DNA from: Ahaetulla prasina
Lineage: Eukaryota; Chordata; Lepidosauria; Squamata; Colubridae
Assembly (NCBI RefSeq): GCF_028640845.1
Contig: NC_080546.1
Span: 53,703,409-53,767,408 of the forward strand
Length of the DNA stretch: 64,000 nt
Direction: 5' to 3'
Below the pieces are notes generated by a model, which saw nothing but the letters and a program-made list of their open reading frames with translations, had not been told where the DNA came from and ran no database searches. A program made the position numbers and the translations under genes. This document shows, one piece after another, positions 10,990-22,179 of this stretch. Every line of letters begins with the position of its first letter. Within the stretch, counting starts at the first letter, position 1.

Positions 10990-12690
10990 AGTCTGTCAAT
11001 GTCACTGTGTGGATGAAAGAATTGGTTTTCTATCCAGGGCTTTTACTTCTGCCTGTGTCTATGTAGTTCACTATTCCAGCTGTGCATCTAATGACTGAAA
11101 TGGTCCAGGTGCTTACATTTAAGTAAATACAGAAAGCTCTTTTCAAAAGCCAGATTAATGCTACCAGTTTACAGTAGATTTCAAAATATAACATTCGGTT
11201 AAGATATTGTCCCTGGTACAAGATTGGTACAGACCATGAGATGTGGTAATCATATTTTATTACATCATGAATTTTGTAAGAGTTTTCAGCAGAATATTAC
11301 CTAGCCTACTTTAAAATCATTACCAGAAAGAGTTCGTTCCAAATACGTCAATATTTTATTTGCTGATAAAATTCCAAAATCACAGGAACAGCAACATTTT
11401 AATAAAAAGGTCTTTAGCAACATATCAATAAGGATGTTAAATGCTCAGTTCCAACCCCACCCCAAAACAAGGGATTAAAGCATCGTAAAAAAGTTGTTAA
11501 AACTTTTTATCTAATATGTGTTAAATATTTGTACCTTGCTCTTTGGATCTTTTGGCTGTAAACAACATGATCTTATCTCATACAGAGTCAGTTTGTCCCA
11601 AAACATTTCTCTTTGCCCAGCACATTTGCATTTTTTCATCCACACCTTGAAACTGAGATTTCCTGAGCATCTGGTCTGCATATAAAATAGGCAAAGTTTT
11701 CAGAATTCTATCCTAGCAATGTGGCCTTCAATTTTATACTTGGCAGTCTAAATTTGGCAAATTTATGTTCAAATTTCACCGTTACCAAGCAGGACCAGAA
11801 CCACTGCTTCCTCTCCAGCCCTATTGTAGGAGTTTATTTAGAAGGCATGTGATATCCACAACTTTCATGTGAACTAGATAAGTCAGCATGTGCTCTACAC
11901 ATGAAAAGAATATATCAAAGTATCAGTATCAAATGTCTGATACTATCAAACAAAATAGAAGTTTTCTAGAATAAATATTTCCACACCCTGAATGTAGCCA
12001 TCAAAGAGACTGAGTTTCATGTGACATAGAATTCTATTCAATCCAGAAAATCTGCCTAGCCCAAAACTTAATTAATGGATTTGAGCTACATCCAAAATTT
12101 GTGTTTCTTTATGTATTGAACTTTATGTATTGAACTTGTATACATGTTAACTATTCTTCAGAGTGACACTTTGAAAAAGGAATAAAACACTAGTTGCTTC
12201 ACAGCTTAGCATAGTTCAAGAGCAACAGACCCTGCAAAGACACTTAAAGGATGTTAAAAATGTCTGGAACTATAAATAACATTTTAAACATCTATTGTAT
12301 AAACCTAACACTTCTAACAAAGAGAGCAGAGATGAAAACCTTAGTACAGGTAGTGAAATATTTGGTTTTAAATTGAAAGAAATGTTGGATCTTTGCTATC
12401 TGAAAATACCATACATCACTTACATATTAGCAATAACTGGAATCCCACATTACAAGAGCTAACTAAAAATATATTAATGTTCTGAATCAAAGAACAATTA
12501 AATATATGTCAAGCACCTTATCAACCCAGAGTTCTCACTTGAAGCACCAGTAACTAGAGTCAAATTCACTTTGAACAATTATTCTGGGAAAGTAGAAGAA
12601 AAGAGTAGAGGATGCTCAGCAGTAAGGTGAATAGACTCAGACTGGCAATAAGTGGACCATTGGGAGAGTTGAAAGAATAGGTTAAGGACA
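10990..12690. other. Unassigned AT-rich stretch
   Basis: No gene, RNA gene or recognisable repeat boundary seen on either strand. Open segments are short and low-complexity. Confidence 0.5.
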
Positions 12691-12708
12691 GATCTTCATG
12701 TAGAAAAT

Positions 12709-14224
12709 AAGCTGCTCAAAAAAATAAAGGGAACACTTAAACAACACAATGTAACTCCAAGTCAATCACACTTCTGTGAAATCAAACTGTCCGCTTAGGT
12801 AGCAACACTGATTGACAATCAATTCCACATGCTGTTGTGCACATGGAATAGACAACAGGTGGAAAGCATAGGCAGTTAGCAAGACATCCCCAATAAAGGA
12901 GTGGTTCTGCAGGTGGTGACTACAGTCCACTTCTCAGTTCCTATGCTTTCTGGCTGATGGTTTGGTAACTTTTGAATGCTGGCGGTGCTGTCACTCTAGT
13001 GGTAGCATGAGATGGAGTCTACAACCCACACAAGTGGCTCAGGTAGGGAAGCTCATCCAGGATGGCACATCAATGCGAGCTGTGGCAAGAAGGTTTGCTG
13101 TGTCTGTCAGCGTAGTGTCCAGAGCATGGAGACGCTACCAGGAGACAGGCCAGTACATCAGGAGACGTGGAAGAGACCGTAGGAGGGCAAGAACCCAGCA
13201 GCAGGACCACTACCTCTGCCTTTGTACAAGGAGGGACAGGAGGAGCACTGCCAGAGCCCTGCAAAATAACCTCCAGAGGGTCACAAATGTCATGTGGCTG
13301 CTCAAACGGTCAGAAACAGACTCCATGAGGGTGATATGAGGGCCCAACGTCCACAGGTGGGGGCTGTGCTTACAGCCCAACACCGTGCAAGACATTTGGC
13401 ATTTGCCAGAGACCACCAAGATTGGCAACTTCACCACTAGCGCCCTGTGCTCTTTACAGATGAAAGCAGGTTCACACTGAGCACATGTGACAAACGTGAC
13501 AGGGTCTGGAGATGCCGTGGAGAACATTCTGCTGCCTGCAACATCTTCCAGCATGACCGGTTTGGCCATGGGTCAGTAATGGTGTGGGATGGCATTTCTT
13601 TAGGGGGCCACACAGCCCTCCATGTGCTCACCAGAGGTAGCCTGACTGCCATTAGGTACTGGGATGAGATTCTCAGACCCCTTGTGAGACCATATGCTGG
13701 TGCAGTTGGCCCTGGGTTCCTCCTAATGCAAGACAATGCTACACCTCATGTGGCTGGAGTGTGTCAGCAGTTTCTGCAAGACAAAGGCATTGATGCTATG
13801 GACTGGCCTGCCCATTCCCAGAATCCAATTGAGCACATCTGGGACATCATGTCTCGCTCCATCTACCAACGCCACGTTGCACCACAGACTGTCCAGGAGT
13901 TGGGAGATGCTTTAGTCTAGGTATGGGAGGAGATCCCTCAGGAGACCATCCACCACCTCATCAGGAGCATGCCCAGGCATTGTAGAGAGGTCATACAGGC
14001 ACGTGGAGGCCACACGCACTACTGAGCCTCATTTTGACTTGTTTAATTAACTCCAAATCCAGACCTCCATGAGTTGCTCAATTTGATTTCCATTGATAAT
14101 TTTTGTGTGATTGTGTTTTGTCAGCACATTCACCTATGTAATGAACAAAGTGTTTAATAAGAATATTTCATGCATTCAGATCTAGGATGTCTTATTTTTG
14201 TGTTCCCTTTATTTTTTTGAGCAG
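12709..14224 (+). mobile_element. Tc1-type DNA transposon, nearly full length
   Basis: The left end has GCTGCTCAAAAAAATAAAGG and GAACAC; the right end has the exact mirror, GTGTTCCC then TTTATTTTTTTGAGCAG, followed by TGTATA. This gives inverted ends of at least 27 bp, and only about 1.5 kb separates them, the size of a complete Tc1-family element. The interior is one transposase reading frame with a few lesions. The outermost bases and TA target at the left are changed (AATAAGCT). Preservation of both ends and most of the gene suggests a fairly young copy. Confidence 0.93.
12962..14026 (+). pseudogene. Tc1-family transposase (DD34E type), inactivated
   Basis: The first frame (12962-13339) carries the paired helix-turn-helix region: [20 protein letters not shown] and [19 protein letters not shown]. 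After a frameshift near 13280 the catalytic domain reads FTDESRF (first Asp, ~13450), GHGSVMVWDGIS, LLMQDNATPHV (second Asp, ~13730) and NPIEHIWDIM (Glu, ~13830). Where the family has SPDLNPIEH this copy has SQNPIEH, so two residues are missing and 32 rather than 34 residues separate the last Asp and Glu. A stop at 13918 precedes the C-terminal stretch VWEEIPQETIHHLI, which ends near 14026. The intact protein would be about 340 residues. Dead as it stands. Confidence 0.92.
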
Positions 14225-14229
14225 TGTAT

Positions 14230-14650
14230 ATTCTTTATATCTAATCTTAGTCCCATTTTAAACTATGTTCTTTGGCTTTAATTACTAGACTTTGCAGTTC
14301 CTCCTCAGCTATCAGGCTGTATCAGCACCGACTAGGTTGGTTGATTGGTTATTTAATTGTTTGTTTCATACTTCTTAATTGCCCATCTCTCTCAGAAAGG
14401 GGCTTTGGCCTGTGTACAATTTATGTTTCTTTCTCCAGTTTTAAAATCACACTCATATTCTTCCAATTCAATGTTCCTTATTCAGATTATAGACTGGAAA
14501 AATAAATGGAGTACCCAACATACATCAGAAATAATATCCAATGTTTTTTGATATTTTCTGTGTCAGCTTGAACATGTGGCATCTCTTTTTTCATAGAAGA
14601 CTTTCATCTGTATTGAGTGATCTTAAGCATTATTTAGTTAGAGTAATATT
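14230..14650. other. Unassigned AT-rich stretch
   Basis: Flanking DNA of the Tc1-type element. I see no gene or repeat in it. Confidence 0.45.
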
Positions 14651-14652
14651 AT

Positions 14653-14962
14653 GGGTGTCAAATCAAGCGCCACAGAGTGCTTAAATCTGGCGAGCAGGGC
14701 CAGCCTGGAAATATCGAAGGACCAGCCTGCGATGCTTCTGCTGGCCAAAACGGGCTGTGGTACCTCTGCGCAGCCAGTTTTTGCCTGGCAGAGTGCTGCA
14801 GGAGGCCAGGGAGGTCAAAAATGAGGCACAGGGGGAATGTACGGGGCTCCCTCAAACCCCATTTTGGCCAGCAGAGTGCTGCAGGAGGCATCCATCCGTT
14901 CTTCACCTCCCAGAGAACTACAATTCTGATCTGGCCCGCAAAGAAATCCAGTTTGACACCTT
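14653..14962. mobile_element. Non-autonomous hAT-like MITE (GTGTCAAA family)
   Basis: Starts GGGTGTCAAATC and ends CAGTTTGACACC, short inverted ends of the same type seen at 63842-63974. GC-rich interior with TGGCCAGCAGAGTGCTGCAGG-like phrases occurring twice, and no transposase. A clean 8-bp target duplication is not visible, so the exact limits are uncertain. Confidence 0.6.
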
Positions 14963-14999
14963 TTAGTTAGAATGTGAAATTAAGAATACTTTACAATAG

Positions 15000-15430
15000 T
15001 TTGTACAACACTGTTCTATTTCCTTATTTTTGTATTGTATAATGGTTTCGTCGAATCTATTGGCCATGTTCATTCTCCAAGTTGACATCTTTTAGGATAT
15101 CAATTCAAAGTTCAAACCTCCTTTTGAGTCAGAGATCTTTTGAAAAACTTCCATGTCTTTTTCTATCTTCAGTGTCTTTTCAGATGTTGTGATTCTGTTT
15201 CTCTAAAAATCTCTAAAATTCTTTGTTAACTTCTTTCTTGGCTTTGTCTTCTCTTTTCGGTATTTCCACATATTCAAATATCACTGCTTTTTCACCCTTC
15301 CAGCTTGATTTCATTTTTTCCTTCATTTTGGCAGTCTCTTATCACATTCATTCTTTACAACTTCTTTAAGTTTATTCCAAAATTCCTCTAGTTCTCTGAA
15401 TGCCAGTTGAAGTGAGGAGCTCATTATTCG
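15000..15430 (-). pseudogene. Probable RTE/BovB LINE linker remnant
   Basis: Minus-strand translation gives LEEFWNKLKEVVKNECDKRLPK, then KREDKAKKEVNKEF and KISDSKGG, matching the order of the lysine-rich stretch between endonuclease and reverse transcriptase of BovB. Several stops are present and no catalytic motif is covered, so this is a low-resolution call. Confidence 0.45.
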
Positions 15431-15439
15431 GCACAGTAT

Positions 15440-16560
15440 CATCAATTATTTTATATGTTCTATCATGTAATTATCTTGACAAAAATACAGGAGTGGTTTA
15501 ACATTCCTTTTTCCCGTAAAAAGGATTTAATACTGTTGGTATTGTCACTAAAGTGATCATCTTTCTAAAGCTTCTTCCGATATTAGCTAGGCAGCTGGGG
15601 TGACCTCCATGCCTTGGGTGAACCTGCTGGAAATCTATCCTCTTAGCAAACAGTCCCAATGTTCTTCACTCATCCATTTCAGGAAACTACTCTGCTTCCC
15701 AAATCATGATAAGACAGCATACCAAGACTTGGGGGGGGGAGGGGAGGGAGCACAGATAGCACAGTGAAAAAAACAAACCTTTTTCTGAAGAACCTTACTA
15801 CTTTTTTTTACAGCTTTTCTTAATTCAATTTAGAACTATTGTCTATAAAAAAGGCATCTTGAAAGAACTGAACAAAAAAAAGATTTATGGTAAAATGCAT
15901 AATGGGCAAAAATAGTAAAACAATTTCACAACAGACAATCATATTTTTTAACAATAATTTCCTTGAATTAATGGTCTTGAAGTATTTCCGACCCTTCATT
16001 TTTCACCATAACAGGAACTGACATGGGGTGGAGGACACAGTTAATAAAGCTAAAGATATACAATAGTTTTCCCATGGAGAAGATTTTCTCTTCGTATCAT
16101 GGCATTTGATGGAGGCTCAGAGAAAGCATCCCTGAGTGGATATGGCATTTCGGCGAGGCTTTGCTGAACCTCTGCGTGGTAAGGCAGCAGCAGCAGCCAA
16201 GGCTACAGGCGCTGTTCCTTGTTCCTTGTCACGCTGTAAAAAGCAACCCTTGCCGCAAAGAGGTAGCAGTCCGAGGAAAAAAAGAGGCATACCCAGCATC
16301 CAGCACCAGAGATGGCTGCTTCAGCATCTGTCAGAAATTGGAGGCTCTTTTTTTTCCTTTGCTCCATGTTCCTCCTTCATGCAAAACAAAAAAAAGAAAA
16401 AAGCCCAATCTGATCTGGAGCCGAATGTTATAGGAAACAATGCTGTCAGCCTGGAGTATTTCATTTCAGTCTTTAACTGGGCAATGAATTGAACCTCCTC
16501 CCCTAAAACAGATGTGACACGGGTTGCTTTTTTTTTTTTTTAAGTGATGTGGATTGTTCC
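15440..16560. other. Unassigned stretch with short homopolymers
   Basis: Contains a G-rich run near 15731 and A-runs, but no recognisable gene or element. The open frame at 16136-16492 has no recognisable domain and low-complexity lysine runs. Confidence 0.45.
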
Positions 16561-16567
16561 TCTAGGG

Positions 16568-16678
16568 CAGGGATCTCCAATCTTGGCAACTTTAAGAGTT
16601 GTAGACTTCAACTCCCAGAGTTCAACTCTGGGAGTTGAAGTCCACAAGTCTAAAAGTTGCCAAGGTTGGAGACCCTTG
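16568..16678. mobile_element. Foldback hAT-type MITE, 111 bp
   Basis: CAGGGATCTCCAATCTTGGC at the left is mirrored by GCCAAGGTTGGAGACCCTTG at the right, and the whole element is almost one hairpin through AACTTCAACTCC. It is the same family as the better preserved copy at 62855-63009. The 8-bp flanks, CTCTAGGG and CCCTAGAC, match at only 5 of 8 positions, consistent with an older insertion. Confidence 0.85.
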
Positions 16679-16724
16679 CCCTAGACCACTTTAGGAGCAA
16701 AGTGGTGGGTTTTGCTGGCATTTC

Positions 16725-17088
16725 AGGAGGAAGGGTAGGGAGGGAGGGAGGGAGAGAGAGAGAAAGAGAGAGAAAGACAGGGGAAAAGAGAAAGAAAGAG
16801 AAAGAGAAAGAAAGAGAAAAGGAAAGAGGGAGAGAGAGAGAAAAGAAAGAAAGAAAGGAAGGAAGGAAGGAAGGAAGACAAAGAAAGAAAAAGCGAAAGA
16901 AAGAAAGAGGAAGGGTTAGGGTTAGGAAAAAAGAGAAAGAAAGAAAGAAAAAGGAGAAAGGAAGGGAGAGAAAGAAAAAAAGAGAGAAAGAGACAAAGGA
17001 AGAAAAAGAAAGAGAAAGAAGGAAAGAGGAAGAGAGGAAAGAAAGAAAAAGAGAAAGAGAGAGAGAGAAAGAAGAGGAAGGAAGGACC
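16725..17088. repeat. Purine-rich (GA/GGAA/GAAA) microsatellite tract
   Basis: About 360 bases with nearly no pyrimidines on the plus strand. It includes a GGGTTAGGGTTAGG pair of telomere-type units at 16913-16926. The long open frames on both strands (16650-17429) are artefacts of the repeat. Confidence 0.95.
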
Positions 17089-17139
17089 GCAAACCCTGGC
17101 ACTAGACGTGGCTTCAGAAGACGTTTTGAAACAGGGCAG

Positions 17140-17202
17140 CAATCTAGGGCTGGAAGGAACCTTGGACGCCAGCTAATCCAACCGCCTGCTCCAGCAGGAA
17201 AG
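17140..17202 (-). mobile_element. CR1 3'-end scrap, target of an LTR insertion
   Basis: TAGGGCTGGAAGGAACCTTG and CCAACCGCCTGCTCCAGCAG are antisense to the conserved CR1 3' end at 58.2 kb. The sequence breaks at the LTR boundary at 17203 and may resume after 17722, where it is too diverged to be sure. Confidence 0.6.
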
Positions 17203-17721
17203 TGTTGTGTCTTGCCCGCCCTGAGAGCAGCCAGGGCCTTCTTACCTGCTCCCGAACACTGAGGAATGTATGCCTCCCGGCCCAAGTCCTGGCTCCATGC
17301 CCACACAAACTGCAGAAGAAGGAGAATCTCCCGGCCCCAGCCCTGACTCCATGCCCAGGCAAACGGAGCAGCTAGACCCCTCCCCCTCCTCCACAGCATG
17401 TGAGCCTGAGGAGGGTTTATTCCCAACATCTGATTGGAGTAATCCTCGCATCAGAAGATTGGATAGGCGGAGGCAACAGAGGGAAGGGAGGGGCAGGCCT
17501 TAATGAGTGCTGAGTCATGGAGCCACACCCCATGGCCTATATAAAGGATCTACTTTCTGGCAGTCTCTGAGTCAGGCAAAAGTCAAACTTATCTTGCTGA
17601 AGTCACTTACTGGTCTCCTGCCTGCTCTGAGGACTTTGCTAGGACTTTGGGCAGAGCTGCAGAGGCAAGCCTGATTCGGATTTCCCTGACCCAGCTGTCA
17701 GCGGAGGAGTGGGACACGACA
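17203..17721 (+). mobile_element. Solo LTR with near-perfect inverted termini
   Basis: The 519-bp block begins TGTTGTGTC and ends GACACGACA, which are mirror images with one mismatch. Flanking pentamers GAAAG (17198-17202) and GAAAC (17722-17726) match at 4 of 5. A TATA box (CCTATATAAAGG, ~17536) supports plus-strand transcription. There is no second LTR and no gag-pol region, so it is a solo LTR. It is a different family from the LTR at 6327, although both begin TGTTGTG. Confidence 0.8.
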
Positions 17722-17827
17722 GAAACCTTGTAACTTCTGGATTGTTTTGGTGCCTCTAACAGAGAGGAAAATTGCCAGAAAGGAAAAGGAGTTTATTAGG
17801 ACAAGGCTGCTATGCAGAGGAAGGCAG

Positions 17828-17940
17828 AGATACTCCTTGACTTATGACTACAATTGAGCCCAAAATTTTGGTTGCTAAGCAAGAGTGTTGTTAAGTGAGT
17901 TTCATCACATTTTACTCAATCCATGACCTCTCCTGGCTCT
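17828..17940 (+). mobile_element. 5' fragment of the snake TIR repeat
   Basis: ACTCCTTGACTTATGACTAC, GAGCCCAAAATTTTGG and GTTGTTAAGTGAG are the start of the repeat family also present at 5230 and 47830. Only the first ~110 bases are recognisable. Confidence 0.55.
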
Positions 17941-18091
17941 AACAGTCATGTGCAAGCTAGGGAAGAACATCTGAAGATGTGTGTACAAAATTCCTAAGAG
18001 GACTATAAGGGGCGTGCATAAGAGCACAAAAGTGCCTACTGTTCCTGTCCTATTGTTCCCTTCATTATATCAAATTAATATAGCTGATGCA

Positions 18092-18868
18092 TATTCTTTA
18101 CTTATTTATTTATTTATTTATTTATTTATTTGATTTTTATACCGCCCTTCTCCCGAAGGACTCAGGGCGGTGTACAGGCAACAATAAAATACAGAACACC
18201 ACAATATACCATTTAAAATACGAATTAAAAAACTTATTATAATTAGCCTAAAACCTTAAATTTATAAAACCAAACCCCATTTAAAATTAATAGAAAATTT
18301 AAAATCGATAAAATTTATGTAATTTAAAATTTAAAATTTAAAATATAAAATTTAAAATTTAGCCAGCGAATGAAAAGATAAGTCTTCAGTTCCGGAAAGT
18401 CCAAGGTCAGGTATTTGACGTAAGCTTGGGGAAGCTCGTTCCAGTGTGGAGCCCCACAGAGAAGGCCCTTCCTCTGGGGCCGCCAGCCGACATTGCTTGG
18501 CGGACGGCACCTGAGAAGTCCCTCTGTGAGAGCGCACGGGTCGGTGGGAGGCATGTGGTAACAGCAGGCGGTCCTGTAAGTACCCAGGCCTAAGCCATGG
18601 AGCGCTTTAAAGGTCGTAACCAGCATTAAGTGCACTCGAGGCCACAGGTAGCCAGTGCAGTCTGCGCAGGAGCGGTGTTACGTGGAGCTACGCCAAGCTC
18701 CTCTATCACCCGCGCAGCTGCATTCTGGACTAACTGAAGCCTCCGAGTGCACTTCAAGGGGAGCCCCATGTAGAGAGCATTACAATAATCCAAGCGAGAG
18801 GTAACGAGCGCGTGAGTGACTGTGCACAAGGCATCCCGATCAAGGAAGGGGCGTAACTGCCGAACCAG
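18092..18868 (-). mobile_element. L2-clade LINE, 3' end
   Basis: The left edge is an ATTT tract followed by ATACCGCCCTTCTCCCGAAG, the reverse complement of the L2 3' hairpin. Minus-strand coding includes LVRQLRPFLDRDALCTVTHA, SRLDYCNALYMGLPLKCTRR and LQLVQNAAARVIEELG (18860-18690), then TFKALHGLGLGTYR (18610-18560). These are almost identical to the plus-strand L2 at 56.8-57.3 kb. It is 5' truncated at about 18868 against a TA dinucleotide run, as expected for target-primed reverse transcription. Confidence 0.93.
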
Positions 18869-18890
18869 GCATATATATATATATGTATTC
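18868..18890. repeat. TA dinucleotide microsatellite
   Basis: A short TA run abuts the 5' truncation of the L2. A TG run follows at 19051-19073. Confidence 0.8.
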
Positions 18891-19289
18891 TTCATATGTT
18901 TTTTTTACTTATGACAATGTTTGTGTATACTGTTGTGACAAAATGAAATAAAAAAAAAAGTTATAGTTAAATGTGTGGCAGAAAGTGGACTCTGGGTGTG
19001 TTTTTCTAAATGTAATAAGTGAGGTTGAATGTGTATAGTTTTAGAAGAGCTGTGTGTGTGTGTGTGTGTGTGTACATATGCATACAGTATATATAGTAGA
19101 TAATATAGTAGATAGTAGATATCTTTTTGTGTGCTTAAACACACCCTATACTATGTAATATGCATGCACACATATGGCATATATACATAGGATTAAATTA
19201 AATAGTATATTTTGGATGTTAAGTAGTAGTAAATAAATAGACAGGGAAATTGTATTTCGTTGAGGCCTTTGAGGCAACGAGAGGCCAGG

Positions 19290-19486
19290 CATCCTAACCT
19301 TAACCCTTGACCACCCAGTCACATAAACACCAAGCCACACCCATCCAGTCACATGACCACCCAGTCACATATGCCCAGTCACATGACTACCAAGCCACTC
19401 CCACCATCATATGACCATCAAGCCACATCCACCAAATAAGCCACGCCCACAGAACCGGTAGTAAAATATTTTGGAACCCATCACTG
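19290..19486. mobile_element. Right-end fragment of the CAGTGGTGGG hAT family
   Basis: Repeated GTCACATGACCACC and AAGCCAC phrases lead to AAATAAGCCACGCCCACAG, AACCGGTAGT and GGAACCCATCACTG. This is the same right end as in the elements ending at 37877 and 43453, with a diverged terminal repeat. No matching left end is present nearby. Confidence 0.7.
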
Positions 19487-19489
19487 CTC

Positions 19490-21690
19490 TAAGATTTAGT
19501 TAAGTATGCTATGTTCTTTGAAATAGCAGTATTTTAAATACATTTCCATATTTTAGTACTGAATAGTGAAAAGTCACATTTTTCTCACAATATGAAGGAT
19601 AATCTGGCATAGCAAATTAAATTGAGACACTTAAAACAATGGAGAAGTGAAGAAATCAACCATTAACTTGAATCTGGTATCCATATATATTTATTATGAC
19701 ATACAAATCTAGGAAAAGGGAATCTAGAGAAGGGGAATACAAGGAGAAACAATGTTTTCCTGAATACCTGAATGCAAGATCAAGAATTAATTGCAAATGA
19801 GATGTGTAACAAGGTAAGAAAAATAACTAGTCCAAGTGTCTTCTTAAATTAAGTATGTCAAGCAAGACTATCTCAATTTTTAAATAAATTACTGCAAAAG
19901 AAAGTTTTTAATTTAAATATCAATAAAATGTACAATAATTTTTTATTCATAGCACAGAACCTTCTCTTGAATAAATCACTCACAAATGTAAGTATGTTTA
20001 GAGATTTGATGTTATACGAGAAATCTCTTTATCGGTCAAGTACCGTAATCTTTAAACTTAGTTCCAAACTGTATTCCTTCAGAGTAACTACTGTAATAAG
20101 CATTTGGATTACTTAAACATTGAGAAGAATAAAGAACATTGATGACTAATCATAACATTATATCTCCCTAATACATTTAATACCCCCAGGTCAAATTTTT
20201 AAAAAGACAGCAATTTATACGTACTTATTTTTTTAAGTAAAAAACTAGTTCATAATTTGACCAAAAATGTTTGATAGGAAAGGCCATCGGTTGCAAAACC
20301 TCTTTTCAAAACATAAAATACTGCTAACTCCTCAAAAAATTATATATTGGTACCCTATAAAATATGGAGACTGTAGTTAAATTTGAAGTAAATGCCTCCA
20401 GCACTGAAGACATTGTATTACCAAGGTAACATACCTTCTTTAAAGCCTACATTTTAGAATATACTCATAAATTAACTGTCATGTTTAAGCAATTATATCT
20501 CATCAAAACAATCAAAAACTTAATTTACTCAAGATATACGTTGGAAGCATTCCCAATTTAACCTCAAGGTTTTCCATGACGCATAACAGATCTAACTAAT
20601 CTAGTTATTGTTTCATTAACTGAAGGAAGAATACTGCTAAAGGGATAAATTAAAAAAAACCACCACCAAGCATATAAAACCAAAATTATTTGGACATTAA
20701 TATAAACCCATACTTTTTGTCCTAGTATATTCCTTTACTGCATTATTCGTAACTTTGAAATTGCCTTTCAGCTCAATTGTTCATTTTCAAATTTGGGATT
20801 TCATTTCTCATTCAGAATACAGATAATTTAAATTAAATGAAAAAAGGAGGTTGACTTTTCAGAAAGAGAAGCTGAGAAGTGGGAATGTAAAAAAATAAAA
20901 AACCTTTGAGAGTTGAAATTACTATATCCTCTAAATTTATAAACTAGAAATATCAAATAAAAATATATAGAAAAGCTAAAAATTACTATATGATAGATAT
21001 GAAAGTTACATAAAAATTAGGGAAACTTTTTAAAATACAAGTTTTGACTAATAATAAATCTTTCACTAGGTAAAAAAATTGCCAGCTAGATTTTTTTGTA
21101 AGAGGGCTTGCAAACTGAATCAATTATTTATTTATTTATTTCATAACATCAAAAGATGGAAGTTCTGCTAAAGTGTTTAATTTTCTTGTGAACATGTTAG
21201 AAAGGAATATCATAATATACTCGATGTTGAAAGACAGAAAATATATTACTAGCATAAGTTTTAAGAATATATTTAAATTTGTACATTTAATGACTGTATA
21301 CAACCAGAGGAAGAAAATAAAATTTAGATTCAAATACCTATTTGCTATCATAGAAAGTTCTTATATATGCTTTAGGTGCTGATCTGCTAAAGGCAATATT
21401 TAAAAAGTGAGCTATCACTGAAAACATTGGAGTTCCTATTCTGATCTGTGAAAAATGAAGATTTCTTTTCAATATTTCCCTTAATTTGTTTATGTGTGAT
21501 ATACATGAGCTACATGTAATATAGCTAATGTATATGAATCACACAAAATCTTATGGGGCTACTAGCTGTCCAAGGCCACGAGTTGAGTATGCCTGGCTTA
21601 AATGATATATTTTCCCTTTTCTCCAGAAGTTCAAGAAGGTACACGAAAGTTACATAGCATTTACCTTCTATAACTTTTCCCCACAACAAC
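19490..21690. other. Unassigned AT-rich stretch
   Basis: Low-complexity AT-rich DNA. No gene or repeat boundary recognised. The small open frames are short and lack domains. Confidence 0.5.
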
Positions 21691-21695
21691 CACTG

Positions 21696-22174
21696 TGTTA
21701 TAGAATTAAAGGACTCATAGAGAATTCCTAGATGAACAGAGCAGGTTTATTTTATGCGCAGGATCAGTGGCTATATGAGAATATGACACACTGAACACCG
21801 GGGTGTTCTGATGTACTTATCTTTATACTTAAGACAATACAGGAAACAGGAAAAGAAAAAAGACATCTTTCTCTATATGGTTGTACAGGCGTATATCAGA
21901 GCATGATTGGCTTATTGACAGCCCACTATCTCAGTTGGCCCCCCTTAAATGTTGCTATAAGCTTATTTCATGTGTCCTATTGCTAAATAGGTCACAGGTA
22001 TCTGGCAAAGCGATCTAAGTTAAGTTTCCTGTCAAGCAGTCTGCGGTTTAGGCTATGAACTTCCTGTAGCTTTGCTTGTGGTTAAGCAACTTTAATGTTT
22101 CAGGACTTGTCTGTATAATATGAATCTTATAATACTGAGAGTGAAATTTTATCAGAATTCATTAGGATTCTGCA
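21696..22174 (-). mobile_element. LTR-like block of a retrovirus-type element
   Basis: Read on the minus strand the block begins TGCAGAATCC and ends TTCTATAACA. In the middle is a TATA-type AGTATAAAGATAAG (~21825), and farther 3' an AATAAA (~21750) about 50 bases before the end, the spacing of an LTR with R and U5. The pentamers beside the proposed ends (CACTG, CCCTT) do not match, so the boundaries may be slightly wrong. No coding region is attached. Confidence 0.5.
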
Positions 22175-22179
22175 CCCTT

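Noticed and set aside
13070..13736. Minus-strand frames of 64-119 codons
   Set aside because: Shadows opposite the Tc1 transposase.
16650..17429. Frames of 139 to 259 codons made of Lys/Arg/Glu or Ser/Phe/Leu
   Set aside because: Produced by the GA-rich microsatellite on both strands; the rest covers LTR sequence.
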